From Halichondria panicea (Eukaryota > Porifera > Demospongiae > Suberitida > Halichondriidae): a stretch of DNA of 64,000 nucleotides. The stretch is taken from the NCBI RefSeq assembly GCF_963675165.1, contig NC_087388.1, positions 2,768,800-2,832,799 on the forward strand, in the 5' to 3' direction. The translations under genes were made by a program, and so were the position numbers. The notes beneath the pieces are model-generated. The model saw only the letters and a program-made list of their open reading frames with translations. It ran no database searches and was not told where the DNA came from. Shown in pieces: positions 1-10,099 of the stretch (position 1 is the first letter of the stretch; every line of letters starts with the position of its first letter).

Positions 1-2583
1 AACTTGAGTGTCCTTCTCAATACGCTGGGTAAACCCCGTATGGTTCTCTAGCATAACACGGAACACTTCATTTAGACCAACCGTATCAAACAGGGAATCT
101 GCCAACTGTATAGGCTGTGGACTGTCCAAATCCAAATCCTCGACTACGAACGGTCCTTGGAGGCCTTCTTCGCCTTCTAGCTCTACTCTAGCTGGGACAC
201 AACGAAGGGGTGGAACACTCAACGATTCCACTAGCTTCACACGAACTACGGGCACACGGACCGGTGGTTTCTCCTTTGCTGTGCCTCGCTTCTTGTTCTC
301 AACGGAGGGGTGGTAGGACACTATGCCTAGTTGACAGCAAACTCCTTCGGACAACAGCAACTGATCACTTGAGTCCATCTTTAGGTAGACCGGAGTAGCA
401 AGAGCCTTGTCTTCGAAAACGATGTCTAACTCGAGCTTCCCATCAAGCTTAATGGGCTTGTGATCATACGTGAACGCTGCCTTGTCTACTGATTTAAGAG
501 ATCTCTTCTTCATTCGGGTCGCTGCAGCCACTGTCTTAAATAGTTCTGCGCCCATGATAGATATATCTGCTCCTGTGTCGACTACACCATACGCTGGGAT
601 ACCCTGCACTTCAACTAATGCACGACGAGGGTGGCTCCCCTCATAAGGAACACGTATCAACTTCACATCTGAGTCACTATCAGAATCACTGGACGTATAT
701 AGACATGCCATAGGATCATTTCTGTCCCCAAGTGGCTTGGTCTGGATAGCCTTCAGCCTATTGCCATTGCTGTAGCTTTTGCTAGAACTCTCCTTGCTCG
801 GTGCCTTGCAGTCTCTAACAAAATGATCAGGACTGCCACAATTATGGCAGGTCAAGGTCCTTGGTTTCATTGGTTTCATCGGGCGCCTACGGTCATCAGA
901 GAACTTGTCACTATGGCTATAGCTATGGCTATGGCTCAAACTAGGGCTCGCCCCTTTGTCTGGGAATCTCTTCTTGGGGTTGGAGTCTGAGGTGTTCCCT
1001 TTGAGGGCGTACACCTGCCTGCGTTTGATGTCAGCAAGTCGTTTCTCCTCTTGTTTGGCAGCAATACACAACTCCTTGTACCGCTGACAACCAGACACAG
1101 AAGGGCTCCTAACAAGATTTAACAACAGACCTTCCTGTAGCTGGCTGTATAGCATTGTCTCGCGCGTCTCAGACTTCAGGTCATCTCGGCCATAGGCTAA
1201 CTGGAATTGTCTCTCCAGTCTCCTTAGGTAGTCTGCTACTGTTTCTGTCTCCTTCTGGATTGCATGTCTAAAATCCTGGGCAGCCATCACTCTTCCACCT
1301 GGGTCCATTCTCCTTGACAGTTCACTGGTGGCTGACTGGTAGCTGGACTTATCGTCTGGGCTAATCAGGTTCCACTCTTGAAGGGCCTTTCCCCTCAGAT
1401 GTCCAGCTAGCTGCATGAGCTGCTCTTCACTGGACCACCTGTTCCACGTAGCTGCTCTCTCTAGAGTCGGCAACCAGTCCTCGAACCTAGTTTCCTCGTT
1501 CTCACCGGTGAACGGGTCTACTGGTGGTGCCCTACCAGACCTACGTCTGTCGTCAACATTACGGGTTAATGTGCGACTTATTTCTGTATCGACCATTACC
1601 GGATACTCGTCTGGAGCCCTTATAGTGGGCGTGGCAGGGAATCTAACTCTCCCATCAGGCACTGGTGTGATACTGGTGTCTAGATCAAGTCTCGAAATTG
1701 GTACAGTCGGGATCGATGCTGGATTGGGGGCCCCCGGAGTTGTAATCGTCCGTTCATCAAGTGTGCGGCTCGTAAGTGCATTCAGCCTTCGCGTTAACGG
1801 CATACATTCAAACTCGCGAACCCGGGTTCTCAACAATTCAATTTCCCGATCTTTACTATCACATTCATTCACACATCTACCACACTCTTCATCTAGCATG
1901 GTCAATTGTTCACAATTTAATTTCCACATATTTTTCACTCTTTCCCTTTCATGTTTCACACAATCATTAAGACCTCTTACCTCCTCTCTCAAGGCCGCAC
2001 TAGTGGCCTGCTCACCCTTGAGAGATGACTGCACAGCCAACTTTGCTTCTTGTTCCTGTCGCAGCTCGGCCTCCAGGTCCCTCACGGTAGCTTCTAGATA
2101 GTTCGTCCGCCGCTCCGCCTCATATAGGGCCTGCTTCAGTCCAGAGTCCGGGTTGGTCTCCTGTATCGTGGTCACATCAGAGTCTTGTTCCACCCATCGT
2201 TCTGAGTCGGACAACGAAAGTTCTTCTTTCTCTTTCACTTCCTGGGGCTCTTGTTCATTGGGCTCTGCCGGTATCTCTAGGAAATATCCTTCAGCATCAC
2301 TCAACTTGATCATCCGGACATTAGTCTCTTCCTCAGTAGCAAACAGCCACGCTTGCACCTTCATGGGTTCTCTGCCCCTATCCGACAGCTTTCCGTCTAT
2401 CATCTGTCTCAGGTCCTCCTGTGTGGTGTCAGCCGGCAGTCCTAAACCCTTTGCGATAGCCTTCAACAATCGCAACGTGAGTCTCTTAGAGTTCAGGGGT
2501 AGTGCGCGTGGCCTAAGCCACGCATGCGCACTCTCTCCATCAGCAGCACATGGCTCCTCCTTGACCTCGGTCTGTCCAGCCAT
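1..2583 (-). CDS. Ty3/gypsy-type Gag-protease polyprotein, N-terminal part (runs off left edge)
   Basis: An open frame from the ATG at 2583 reads leftwards for 861 codons to the window edge with no stop. Seen: an acidic N-terminal region; a Gag capsid-like helical segment around residues 360-480 (WNRWSSEEQLMQLAGHL, then YLRRLERQF); a CCHC zinc knuckle at about 579-592 (CHNCGSPDHFVRDC); and an aspartic protease motif VVDTGADIS, with the catalytic Asp at about residue 669. Known for the family: Gag packages the RNA, the protease matures the polyprotein, and RT, RNase H and integrase follow, which here would lie left of the window. A primer-binding site and LTR sit just upstream of the start. 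The uninterrupted frame suggests a recent and possibly functional copy. Its assignment to Ty3/gypsy rather than another LTR clade is an inference from layout. Confidence 0.9.
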   Translation of the reverse strand, partial: MAGQTEVKEEPCAADGESAHAWLRPRALPLNSKRLTLRLLKAIAKGLGLPADTTQEDLRQMIDGKLSDRGREPMKVQAWLFATEEETNVRMIKLSDAEGYFLEIPAEPNEQEPQEVKEKEELSLSDSERWVEQDSDVTTIQETNPDSGLKQALYEAERRTNYLEATVRDLEAELRQEQEAKLAVQSSLKGEQATSAALREEVRGLNDCVKHERERVKNMWKLNCEQLTMLDEECGRCVNECDSKDREIELLRTRVREFECMPLTRRLNALTSRTLDERTITTPGAPNPASIPTVPISRLDLDTSITPVPDGRVRFPATPTIRAPDEYPVMVDTEISRTLTRNVDDRRRSGRAPPVDPFTGENEETRFEDWLPTLERAATWNRWSSEEQLMQLAGHLRGKALQEWNLISPDDKSSYQSATSELSRRMDPGGRVMAAQDFRHAIQKETETVADYLRRLERQFQLAYGRDDLKSETRETMLYSQLQEGLLLNLVRSPSVSGCQRYKELCIAAKQEEKRLADIKRRQVYALKGNTSDSNPKKRFPDKGASPSLSHSHSYSHSDKFSDDRRRPMKPMKPRTLTCHNCGSPDHFVRDCKAPSKESSSKSYSNGNRLKAIQTKPLGDRNDPMACLYTSSDSDSDSDVKLIRVPYEGSHPRRALVEVQGIPAYGVVDTGADISIMGAELFKTVAAATRMKKRSLKSVDKAAFTYDHKPIKLDGKLELDIVFEDKALATPVYLKMDSSDQLLLSEGVCCQLGIVSYHPSVENKKRGTAKEKPPVRVPVVRVKLVESLSVPPLRCVPARVELEGEEGLQGPFVVEDLDLDSPQPIQLADSLFDTVGLNEVFRVMLENHTGFTQRIEKDTQV

Positions 2584-2636
2584 GGCAGCTCCTCTCCGTC
2601 TTCACGACGTATAGAATCTCTCTTAAAAGAAAGTCA

Positions 2637-2654
2637 GTCTCGGCAGGACCTCCA
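2637..2654 (-). promoter_or_regulatory. Primer-binding site of the LTR retrotransposon
   Basis: Read on the minus strand, the sequence two bases inside the LTR begins TGGAGGTCCTGCCGAGAC. A TGG start next to the LTR edge is what a tRNA 3'-CCA primer site looks like. The tRNA used was not identified. Confidence 0.75.
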
Positions 2655-2656
2655 AA

Positions 2657-2819
2657 TGTAACTTCGCTAGCTAGACCCCAGGCCTACAAGCTTACTATAG
2701 TACCCCAGAGAAGCTCCCACTGAACTCAACACTTCAATAGAATATAGATAACACGAGACTGCCCTAAGGCATCACATGATACAGTCATGACGTGGCAGCC
2801 CTAAGGCTCACGCCTTACA
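2657..2819 (-). mobile_element. 5' LTR of the Ty3/gypsy-type element (163 bp)
   Basis: On the minus strand it starts TGTAAGGCG and ends GAAGTTACA, giving TGTAA/TTACA terminal inverted repeats. It contains GCCCTAAGGC twice (2761-2770 and 2798-2807). Only one LTR lies in the window. The bases just outside (ATTAT, 2820-2824) are the expected half of a 5-bp target duplication. At 163 bp it is short for a gypsy LTR. Confidence 0.85.
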
Positions 2820-3219
2820 ATTATAGGATTAATAACAGTAACAATAAGTAGTGTCATAGTCACATAGTTACAAGATTATTCTGAGACTTCTGGTCGCTTT
2901 TATCCCCATATGGATTACTGCTTTTGGTATAAGTGTGTATGGCTCAATGTATCTGCTTACAAACCCACTTGACATTCCAGAACTTGAAAATTTTTCCACT
3001 TGTACAAACCATGTTGTCTCAAAATTTACATACAACCGTGTAGTGTTATAACTGTACTGTTCTTTGAGGTTGGAGTAACTCCTTGCCTAGGAAACAGATT
3101 TTATTTGACCATCCTAAAAAAATTGTGTCTGTTACTCTTTGTTCTCGCTTTACTCAGTATTGCCTATTCTGTGATTGGTTTATTGCACCCAGATACTGAA
3201 CTATCAGTATGGGCATTCA

Positions 3220-3307
3220 TAGCCTCGATTCCAGGCCGATTAAAATACGTAGCCTCGATTCCAGGCCGATTAAAATACGTATTTTAATCGGCCTTGAATT
3301 GAGGCTA
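3220..3307. mobile_element. TAGCCTCG-family miniature element inside the transporter exon (88 bp)
   Basis: It starts TAGCCTCGATTCCAGGCC and ends in the inverted form TTGAATTGAGGCTA. The left 30-bp arm is present twice in tandem. It is flanked by the 9-bp direct repeat GGGCATTCA (3211-3219 and 3308-3316). It sits inside a coding exon, and its removal with one repeat restores the frame. Confidence 0.9.
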
Positions 3308-3443
3308 GGGCATTCACTGTGTACACCGCTCTATCAAATTCTTCTATTGCACTTGTAATCGAGTGTGCCATTGAGTTTGTGTGTGCTCAATCTCCATACA
3401 GTATGAGAGGACTGATGTCAGGCTTTGTTACCTTGACCATATC

Positions 3444-3774
3444 CAGTGGCGTAGCCAGGAGGTGGCAAAGGGGGCAACTGCCCCCCCTTTTTCTGGATCT
3501 CTACTACTCTGCTCAAGGAATTTTGCTGCAGTTAGCTAGCTAGTAGGCAAGCAAAATGATTTAGTCTCTAAACTGTGAGCTATTCTGGTCTAAATCTATA
3601 GACAGTTCTTGTTCTTTGCTAAACTAGCTTCTTCTATGCAAATAAAACATCAGGCCACACCCAACTAAACAATTATGATGTCATAATTGAAAGGCGTGGC
3701 TTCCGGTCAAAATTTCGGCGCTGCGTGGCTGATAAGTTTTGCCCCTCTTCCAAAAAATCCTGGCTACGCTCCTG
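3444..3774. mobile_element. CAGTGGCGTAGCC-ended short DNA transposon (331 bp)
   Basis: The termini are CAGTGGCGTAGCCAGGA and, inverted, CAGGAGCGTAGCCAGGA. It is flanked by ATATC on both sides (3439-3443 and 3775-3779). No coding capacity is seen. The termini recall hAT-type elements, but the duplication is 5 bp rather than 8, so the superfamily is left open. Confidence 0.7.
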
Positions 3775-3837
3775 ATATCGTATTTCTGTTTTTCGGTTAT
3801 GCTCTGAGTTTGGCATTCACACATCTTTGCTCTTCAC

Positions 3838-4871
3838 CAGTGGCGTTTCTAGGAATATCAGTAGGAGGATGCTCAGGTCGCGCGACAGCGCGAAATTTGT
3901 GAGGTCTGCCCACGCACCGGAAGCCACACCCACCTCTACTGCGCATGACAGGGGTTGATAAAAATCAGTCACAATGATATCAACTCTACCATGCATTGCC
4001 TACAACCATAGATAGAGAATTATATGCTACAATTGACTCATCTCTATAGCTATTATCACTATCTACAGGTATGTTATGGTGTATGTGTAGAAGTTAGTCC
4101 AGTTAGTCGATCGTTCTGTGTGTGATTGTACTGCTGTCTTTATTCTCTTCAGACCACTGAAAGACGGCCTCTCTGCTGAGCAGCTAGTGACAGGCAGAGT
4201 GCACAATAATTATACTACATGTATATCACCAAGAAAATCTGTATCAAAACCATTGTTTAAGATTCTTTGTCCTCTACCTCGTAGTCTAGTTTCTAGTCCT
4301 CTGCTGGTGCTTTCTGAATTATATAGACACTGACAGGGAACAACCTCCTGATGCAGACTCTTGGTAGACTCGCCAGCCAGCCCTTGAGAAAGGGACTGGT
4401 CAAACTCCGTGTAGAGACTCGTGTAACGTTTGCCACAATATTTGTGGCAACTAACCGCATGCGGTTACCGCAAGATAGTGAAAAACTCTACGTATCACAT
4501 GCAGTATACTGACGTCACGAAAACCGCAGCCACTTAAAATATTTTCTGATATGCTGACTGTGCAACACCAGTCTCAACACGGAGTTTGACCAGTCTACTG
4601 TTCGCCTGCAACAGTGACGGCTTGCGAGTCTGGACTCTTGGCTTGTAACTATTAATTTTTGTGGTATTAATAAGTCACAGTACGCATGCTCAGGAAACTT
4701 GGATATCTGAAGGGTGTGGTCTCCAACAGTATAAAACTCTTCTGCGAGCTCTAGCTAGCTCTGTAGTGCAAGCTCAGGCTCAGCTCCCAGCTATCCAGTA
4801 AGTTGCAGTAATTAATGTTAAGCTTAGGGGGGTGCTTGAGCACCCTGAGCCCCTAGCTGGATACGCCACTG
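3838..4871. mobile_element. CAGTGGCG-ended non-autonomous DNA transposon (1034 bp)
   Basis: It begins CAGTGGCGT and ends with the inverted ACGCCACTG, flanked by CTTCAC (3832-3837 and 4872-4877). Removing it with one flank copy joins the transporter frame exactly. No transposase was found. A second transposon is nested at 4365-4632. A fragment resembling its right end lies near 8380-8428. Confidence 0.75.
4365..4632. mobile_element. TAGACTCG-family element nested in 3838-4871 (268 bp)
   Basis: It starts TAGACTCGCC and ends CTTGCGAGTCTG, with 9-bp flanks GACTCTTGG (4356-4364 and 4633-4641). The sequence matches the better-preserved copy at 29729-30021, including the core 'ACTGGTCAAACTCCGTGTAG' and its inverted form. 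Non-coding. Confidence 0.85.
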
Positions 4872-5297
4872 CTTCACGATACTGTGCTATCAGTCAATAC
4901 TCTATTGGAGTACTGTTGAGTATTGTTGGACTCCTTCTTCATCTTGTTGTCGTTCGTTGGTACAAGAATCGGGTGAGGGACGAAGAATACAACCTGCACC
5001 ATCAAGTGGAGCAAATTTATGAAAAATATGTTGCACGTAATAGATACTAGACTAGCAGGACTCTTGATACTAGCAATCAATTTAACATCCTTAATCCGCA
5101 TACATTTTTGCGTACATATCCATGCATGTGCATAAAAAAAGAATATTTTTCCTGGGCTACGGTAAAAATAATTATGCATTAAATTTTGGATAATTACTAT
5201 TGGAATCATCATTCTACATGTTTTTTCCATGCAGGAAAATCATTGTTGAACATACAAACCGGTTCTGCCTTAACATTGTAGTAGTGTGATTCTCGTC

Positions 5298-6066
5298 TAG
5301 CCTCGTTCCCAGGCCTTACTTTTTCTTGCTGTTGTCACTGTTCATCCATAAATCACAAGAAAGTCATAGTGAGGCAGCAAAGAAAGAAATGGGCGTACAG
5401 TTAAGAAAAAGTAAGGCCTGGTTTGGGAAATCGCGTGATCCACAAGGATTTTTATGAACGTGGGCGATATGTAGCCCACAATCGTGACATAAGGTATTCT
5501 CCCACGCATTCAGAGTTAATAAAACTGTACTGAGACAACCACCCAAGCTGTGCTGCAAGTCAGATCAGAGAACCAGCGTGGCCAGCTCTGGTGGCAGTAG
5601 CTACCTGCTATATGATAATGATGACTAAGCTATTCTTGATCTATACTAGCATGTAGAAAGACACAAGAAAAGGTAATAGTCTGATAGAATCTGAACACAC
5701 AATCTAGACTAGTAGATCATCTAGCTAAGCCTAAGGTATATAGCTAGCTATAGTGCTTGCAAACTTCCAGTTCCAAGTCCATGTCCAGCTTGCTGCAGGC
5801 AAAGTTTTATTAGTCATAGATATCTGCGTGGGCAGTCCAACATCTCTAGCTCAGCATGCCCACGCTCATTTTCACCCTTCTACCACCCTTCTACCCTCAC
5901 GCGACTTCCCGATACAGGCTCTCCTTTTTCCTAACTCTACGTCTATTTCTTTCTTTATTCCTCCAATTAATACCGTATTTTATCTCATTGAACGATTAAG
6001 ACAGTATTTTATCTTATTGAACGATCGTGATAAAGAACAGAAAAAGGAGAGCCTGTGTAGAGGCTA
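5298..6066. mobile_element. TAGCCT-family element with long inverted arms (769 bp)
   Basis: It starts TAGCCTCGTTCCCAGGCC and ends inverted ...AGAGGCTA, with perfect 9-bp flanks ATTCTCGTC (5289-5297 and 6067-6075). Each arm is about 170-230 bp. The arms share a distinctive order: a CTTTTTCT...GTCAC block, a GAGGAA/AAAGAAAGAAA block and a TCGCGTGA...GTGGGC block. The same arms occur in the element at 36388-37125. No transposase is seen. Confidence 0.85.
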
Positions 6067-6199
6067 ATTCTCGTCAGTTAAGGCGTGAGGTTTCGGCTGC
6101 TTTAAAAAGCGTTGCTCTCATGGCATGATGTTGTGTATTTGAGTTTAGTGCTTAGCACTACCGTTGAAGCTTTGCCCTAGACTAAACCTAGTATACTAA

Positions 6200-8273
6200 T
6201 AGCCTCGATCCCACGCCCATCTGTCTCCAATTGAACGCTAGGTCGCCTACTAGGCCTGGTATTGATTGTATTTGGGCGTGATCTGGGCGTGGTTTTTTAA
6301 TAAATTGACTCTGGTACAACAAAAAATGAATCCTCCAACAGTGGTCTTCAACAACAGCCTCTGGGGCAGTATACAGCAGGAAATACTTTCCAGAAGACAC
6401 TTCTTTGGCAGTGGCAACCAAATTTTTGTCGATTCCTTTATTGCTACTGAGCTACTGAGGATGGCAGCAGAAACACCTCTATTGTTAGAGATGTCAGACC
6501 GGAAGTAGTGCGTGGGCGTATTTTCGTACAGTAATTCAATGGTAAAAAACGGGACCAGAAAGTGAGTGAACAAGAAGGGCTTTCCGCAAGCCCTGGAAGA
6601 GTCTAGCAAACAACAGCTGTTCCCAGGGGTAAAAAATAGCGTAGAATTTGATTTTTATAACAGTTTTTTATGATTTTAGCATTTGATGCTTGTTTTGTGT
6701 GTGATTTTTTCTCAAAGGTGATCATCATTTTGGCAACCAAACATGAAAATGAACAAAAACACAAGTGAGCATGTCTTTCATCTCTAACTCTCTCCAGATT
6801 ATGCAAAAAGTTGCTACAATAAGCTTTTATTTCTTGCGGAATCACATATTGCATGGATAGATGGGTGGAGCTGAGAATAGAAATGCAGTAAAATCAAGCC
6901 AAGTGTACCAATAGCTGTATTTATTTCTTAGAAGTTCTTAGAAGTTACTGAAAGTAATTATTGAAGCAATCTGAAAGCCTCTGTTGAAAAGAAACAAGAA
7001 AGATTGGAGAGAATTCCAGGGACAACAATGTAATCTACCAAAACTATTAAATTGCAAGAACTGATTCAATTTGCACACAAAAAAGACAAGAGTAATCTAT
7101 TGTATTAATTAGAAGCTGTCAACAGAGTTGTATCATAGATTTATAGTTGTATGGCCTTAAATCTACATCACACTAAAAACGAATTATTTAGACCAAATGA
7201 AATTGACAGAAAAATTGCTTATAAAGATCAAGAAACAGATACAAGCGTAAGGTGGACATTGATGAGAGTTCTGAAACATGATACAATATACTGTACGAAA
7301 GAAAAGATAGCATGGTTACTTTAAATCCAAAAGAACTCTCTGAAGCAGGAGACATCATACTATTATAGGGACATTATAAAGATATACATTACAGAAACAT
7401 TATAAACTTCATAATAGATATCAAATGGTTACAATGTTAACTCCTGAGTCCTGAGTGTCCATTTCATACTTTTTTAAAAGAGAATAGACCAAGCGGTTCA
7501 GCAGATATGCTAACTTTAAGATCATTTCCGGTATTAACAACAAATTTCATAAGTCCCGCCCAAGTACATTAAAATGCGGTAAATTTTTGTACGAATTTTT
7601 CCCTGACTAGTGTTCTTCAAAACTCTGTATCTCTGCATTCGCTTGACTAAATCCAGTGCAGTAAAGTTTTTCTGGTTTGCCTAGAGTGTTCAAAAGAGAT
7701 AGTAATACATAGGAGTTAGAAATAGCAAAAATGAAAATCGGTCTGACATCGCTACTATTGTTTAGACTCCTGCCTGGTCAATTATGAGTCTCATGATGAG
7801 AGATACAAGGGGAGAGACAATTAACAAGAACAACACTTTTGTCAACAGGAGGAGCCTTGGTCCTACCTAGCTTGTAGTCCATTAAAAAGGGTAGCAACTG
7901 ATATAGCAGAGAGACTTGCCATACCCCGTTGGGAACCAGATAAACACGTCCCTTCCCTCAAACAGGAGCTTGAGAGCCTGGGCCTGTTCTGCCATGAGAG
8001 TGAGGCCATCTTGCTTCAAACAAACAACGCGTTGCATGCCATAGCTAGCTAGCTATAAATTGAGAACATGACACGGAGCTACATTACTGTAAGTTTTACG
8101 GGAGTAAAATGCCTCTACGTACACCTTTAGTATTACAGAAAAAAAGCAGGAAACAAAATGTGAAGAATCTCTGCTTTAGTTTCCGGTTCCTGCCACGCCC
8201 AGATACAATCAATACCAGGCCGTATTTTTCAACTTCGTTCTATTAAAAAAAAATCGGCCTGGGACCGAGGCTA
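6200..8273. mobile_element. TAGCCTCG-family element, 2.07 kb, carrying an exon-like segment
   Basis: The ends are TAGCCTCGATCCCACGCC and, inverted, TAGCCTCGGTCCCAGGCC. Homology between the arms extends about 90 bp inward (GGCCTGGTATTGATTGTAT in both). Perfect 9-bp flanks GTATACTAA occur at 6191-6199 and 8274-8282. No transposase-like protein was recognised. The interior includes an exon-like stretch at 7849-8052. The size of the target duplication and the long arms fit Mutator-like elements (inference). Confidence 0.85.
7849..8052 (+). pseudogene. Exon-like coding fragment inside the 2.07-kb transposon
   Basis: A pyrimidine-rich stretch ending TTTTGTCAACAG precedes 68 open codons ending in TAG. 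The translation has ordinary globular composition (for example LKRVATDIAERLAIPRWEP, then LKQELESLGLFCHESEAI). It looks like a captured 3' exon of a host gene. The parent gene was not identified, and its expression is unknown. Confidence 0.4.
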
Positions 8274-8489
8274 GTATACTAAGTGATAAGTGAATATGAA
8301 ACCTTGTAACCAAACTTGCTAGCTATAGCTGCTTAAGCCTCCCACTCAATTATGTCTATGGATCAACCACTAATGTAGGTCAGGGGGGTGCTTGAGCACC
8401 CTTTTCTACCTGCTAGATCCGCCCCTGTACATCTATCTACTGTACAAAATTATAGTCATGTGGCCATAATTGCAATTGATTATAATTAT

Positions 8490-8710
8490 ACCGTATATAG
8501 CGGGAAATTTTCCCGGGTGCAAATTTTTGCTATTTGGCTTCAGAGCCCTCAGCAGAAATGTTTGTGGTTCTAATATTTGCGTTTCAATGCCAGTAAACCA
8601 CACCCACCAATAGCTTTGCATGTGAAATACCGGTTTTATTTTCGCATTAACTACTCTGCCCTCGAAAAACACGAAATGTTGCACCCCACAAAAATTTCCC
8701 GCTATACGGT
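8490..8710. mobile_element. ACCGTATAGCGGG-family MITE
   Basis: It starts ACCGTATATAGCGGGAAATTT and ends with the inverted AAATTTCCCGCTATACGGT. About 220 bp, non-coding. Other copies in the window are at 19793-19977, about 21236-21436, and 36366-37310 (interrupted). Confidence 0.8.
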
Positions 8711-8726
8711 GAGAATAATAATTGCA

Positions 8727-9313
8727 TTAATTAATTAAGGCTGTATTTGGGGAATAAAAAATTAAAGAGGCGGCAATGTCTTGAGCATAATCTACCAACT
8801 TAACCCCAGTCACCACTTCAGGGGTGGTTGGACACGATTCAGCAGTTTTATCAGCTCCGATCATTGAAGCTGAGGAGAAGATACTTTGCATGCATCTTTT
8901 GACTGGATACAAGCCCTGATTGGCCAAATTAATGTCCACCAATATACATGCGAGACGATAACTAAATACTAGTAAGGCACTGCATTAGAGCTGTACATTC
9001 AGATCGAGATTACACCAGCTGTGTTGTTCAGCTCTTCAACCTGAGGCTCAAGTCTCAGTCCCAGGCCGTTTTTTCCCTTGAACCCTAACCTACAACCCTA
9101 AACCTTCTCTCTTCTGCATGTGCCTGCTAGCGCTCTAGCTCTGCTTTGCAAGGTTCCCTGATTCTGCATGGGGATTGCTTCACTCCGCAAGGACTGTACT
9201 CTATCTACATTGAACTCAGCTTGTGTCAGTTGCTCTATAGAGCTATGTAGTTGACAAAAACAAGGATCGATACCTTCTAAGAATCTTGCGAAAATTATTT
9301 GGACTGGTAGCAT
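8727..9313 (-). other. Two coding-like segments of unknown identity
   Basis: An ATG at 9313 opens 71 codons (LEGIDPCFCQLHSSIEQLTQ and onward) ending near 9098. A second open segment (8942-8727) contains LYPVKRCMQSIFSSASMIG. Both have protein-like composition and could be exons or remnants of one minus-strand gene. No convincing donor links them, and no family was recognised. Confidence 0.2.
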
Positions 9314-9438
9314 CTTGGCCTATAGTTGATAAGTTAGCTATGCATGCATGGATCTGTTAGTTAGAATCAATCATAATAATTATGTTCGTGCATTAAACAC
9401 ACTGTCGTGCAACTGAAGCGGGAATGTATTAGTAAAAT

Positions 9439-9483
9439 TAGCCTCGATTCCAGGCCACTGAGAAAGGGGCTGGAGTCGAGGCT
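9439..9483. mobile_element. TAGCCTCG-family minimal element (45 bp), old copy
   Basis: TAGCCTCGATTCCAGGCC, then a short loop, then GGCTGGAGTCGAGGCTA. The flanks no longer match. It is nearly identical to the outer element at 36337-37330 without the insertion that element carries, so it serves as a paralogous empty site. Confidence 0.7.
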
Positions 9484-10099
9484 ATGCTTACATGTGTAGG
9501 GGAAGTGCGGCTATTATGGGATTCAGGAATATCCATAACAGAGATGATCAATAGCAGATAAAGCAGCAAGGAATTTAATAAGCATTAATTGCCTGTGACG
9601 TCACATCCGGGGTCCCATTTCGTCCCCACCCAGCAGCATTTTGTGCATACCGTAATTGATGTACATGTAATTACAGCGCCACCATAATTTAAGTGCCACG
9701 TCAGCATCAGCATAATTTTTTAGGTCCTAAAAAAGCGCCAACCGTTGCTGGAATTATTTTTTCTGGCGCTTATAAAAAGTCTTGTTTGAGACATCAAGAC
9801 AATCATCCTGCATTTTTGACTTCTTTCACTTCTAAACAGTTGTCTAACCCATAGCTACAGTCACTGAATGTTGTTCACGAGTCACTCGATCAGCTCTCAA
9901 CGATGCAGCTAGCAAGTGAAACTGAGCTAGACCACGCCCATTTTCTCTACAAATTCTATACTAGCTGTAGAACATAAGCACCACCATAATTTAGGCGCAA
10001 TTTTTTGTGTTCTAAAGATGCGCCACTCAGAAGTGGAATTAATTTTTTCTGGCGCTGTAATTACATCAATGCATCCTCAAAACCTGTCACAGTGTGACT

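Larger units (their letters stand above)
2860..5050 (+). pseudogene. SLC15/POT-like peptide transporter, C-terminal part, broken by transposons
   Basis: Coding pieces in order are 2860-3040 (hydrophobic, with FIPIWITAFGISVYGSM), about 3050-3219, 3308-3443, 3775-3837 and 4872-5050. The third piece holds IEFVCAQSPYSMRGLM, which resembles the late POT-family motif around a membrane helix. The last piece is a transmembrane helix followed by a charged tail (RWYKNRVRDEEYNLHHQVEQ) and a stop. Proton-coupled oligopeptide transporters are 12-helix symporters; only the last helices would be present here. Removing the 3220-3307 element plus one 9-bp duplicate rejoins the frame, as does removing 3838-4871 plus one CTTCAC copy. 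A one-base frame offset remains near 3444-3774, and a stop lies near 3040. The N-terminal part is absent, and the retrotransposon lies immediately upstream. The family call rests on short motifs, so it is moderate. Confidence 0.55.

Noticed and set aside
1415-2614. Plus-strand Ser-rich frames over the left edge
   Set aside because: They lie opposite the continuous Gag-protease frame, which has recognisable motifs.
3444-3774. hAT assignment from the CAGTGGCG ends
   Set aside because: The observed duplications (5 and 6 bp) are shorter than the 8 bp of hAT elements.
4874-5230. Minus-strand 118-codon frame near 5 kb
   Set aside because: It lies opposite the transporter C-terminal piece, which has a coherent helix and tail; the minus frame shows no motif.
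9439-9483. Target duplication around the 45-bp element
   Set aside because: The flanks match at only about 5 of 9 positions, so only the element ends are claimed.
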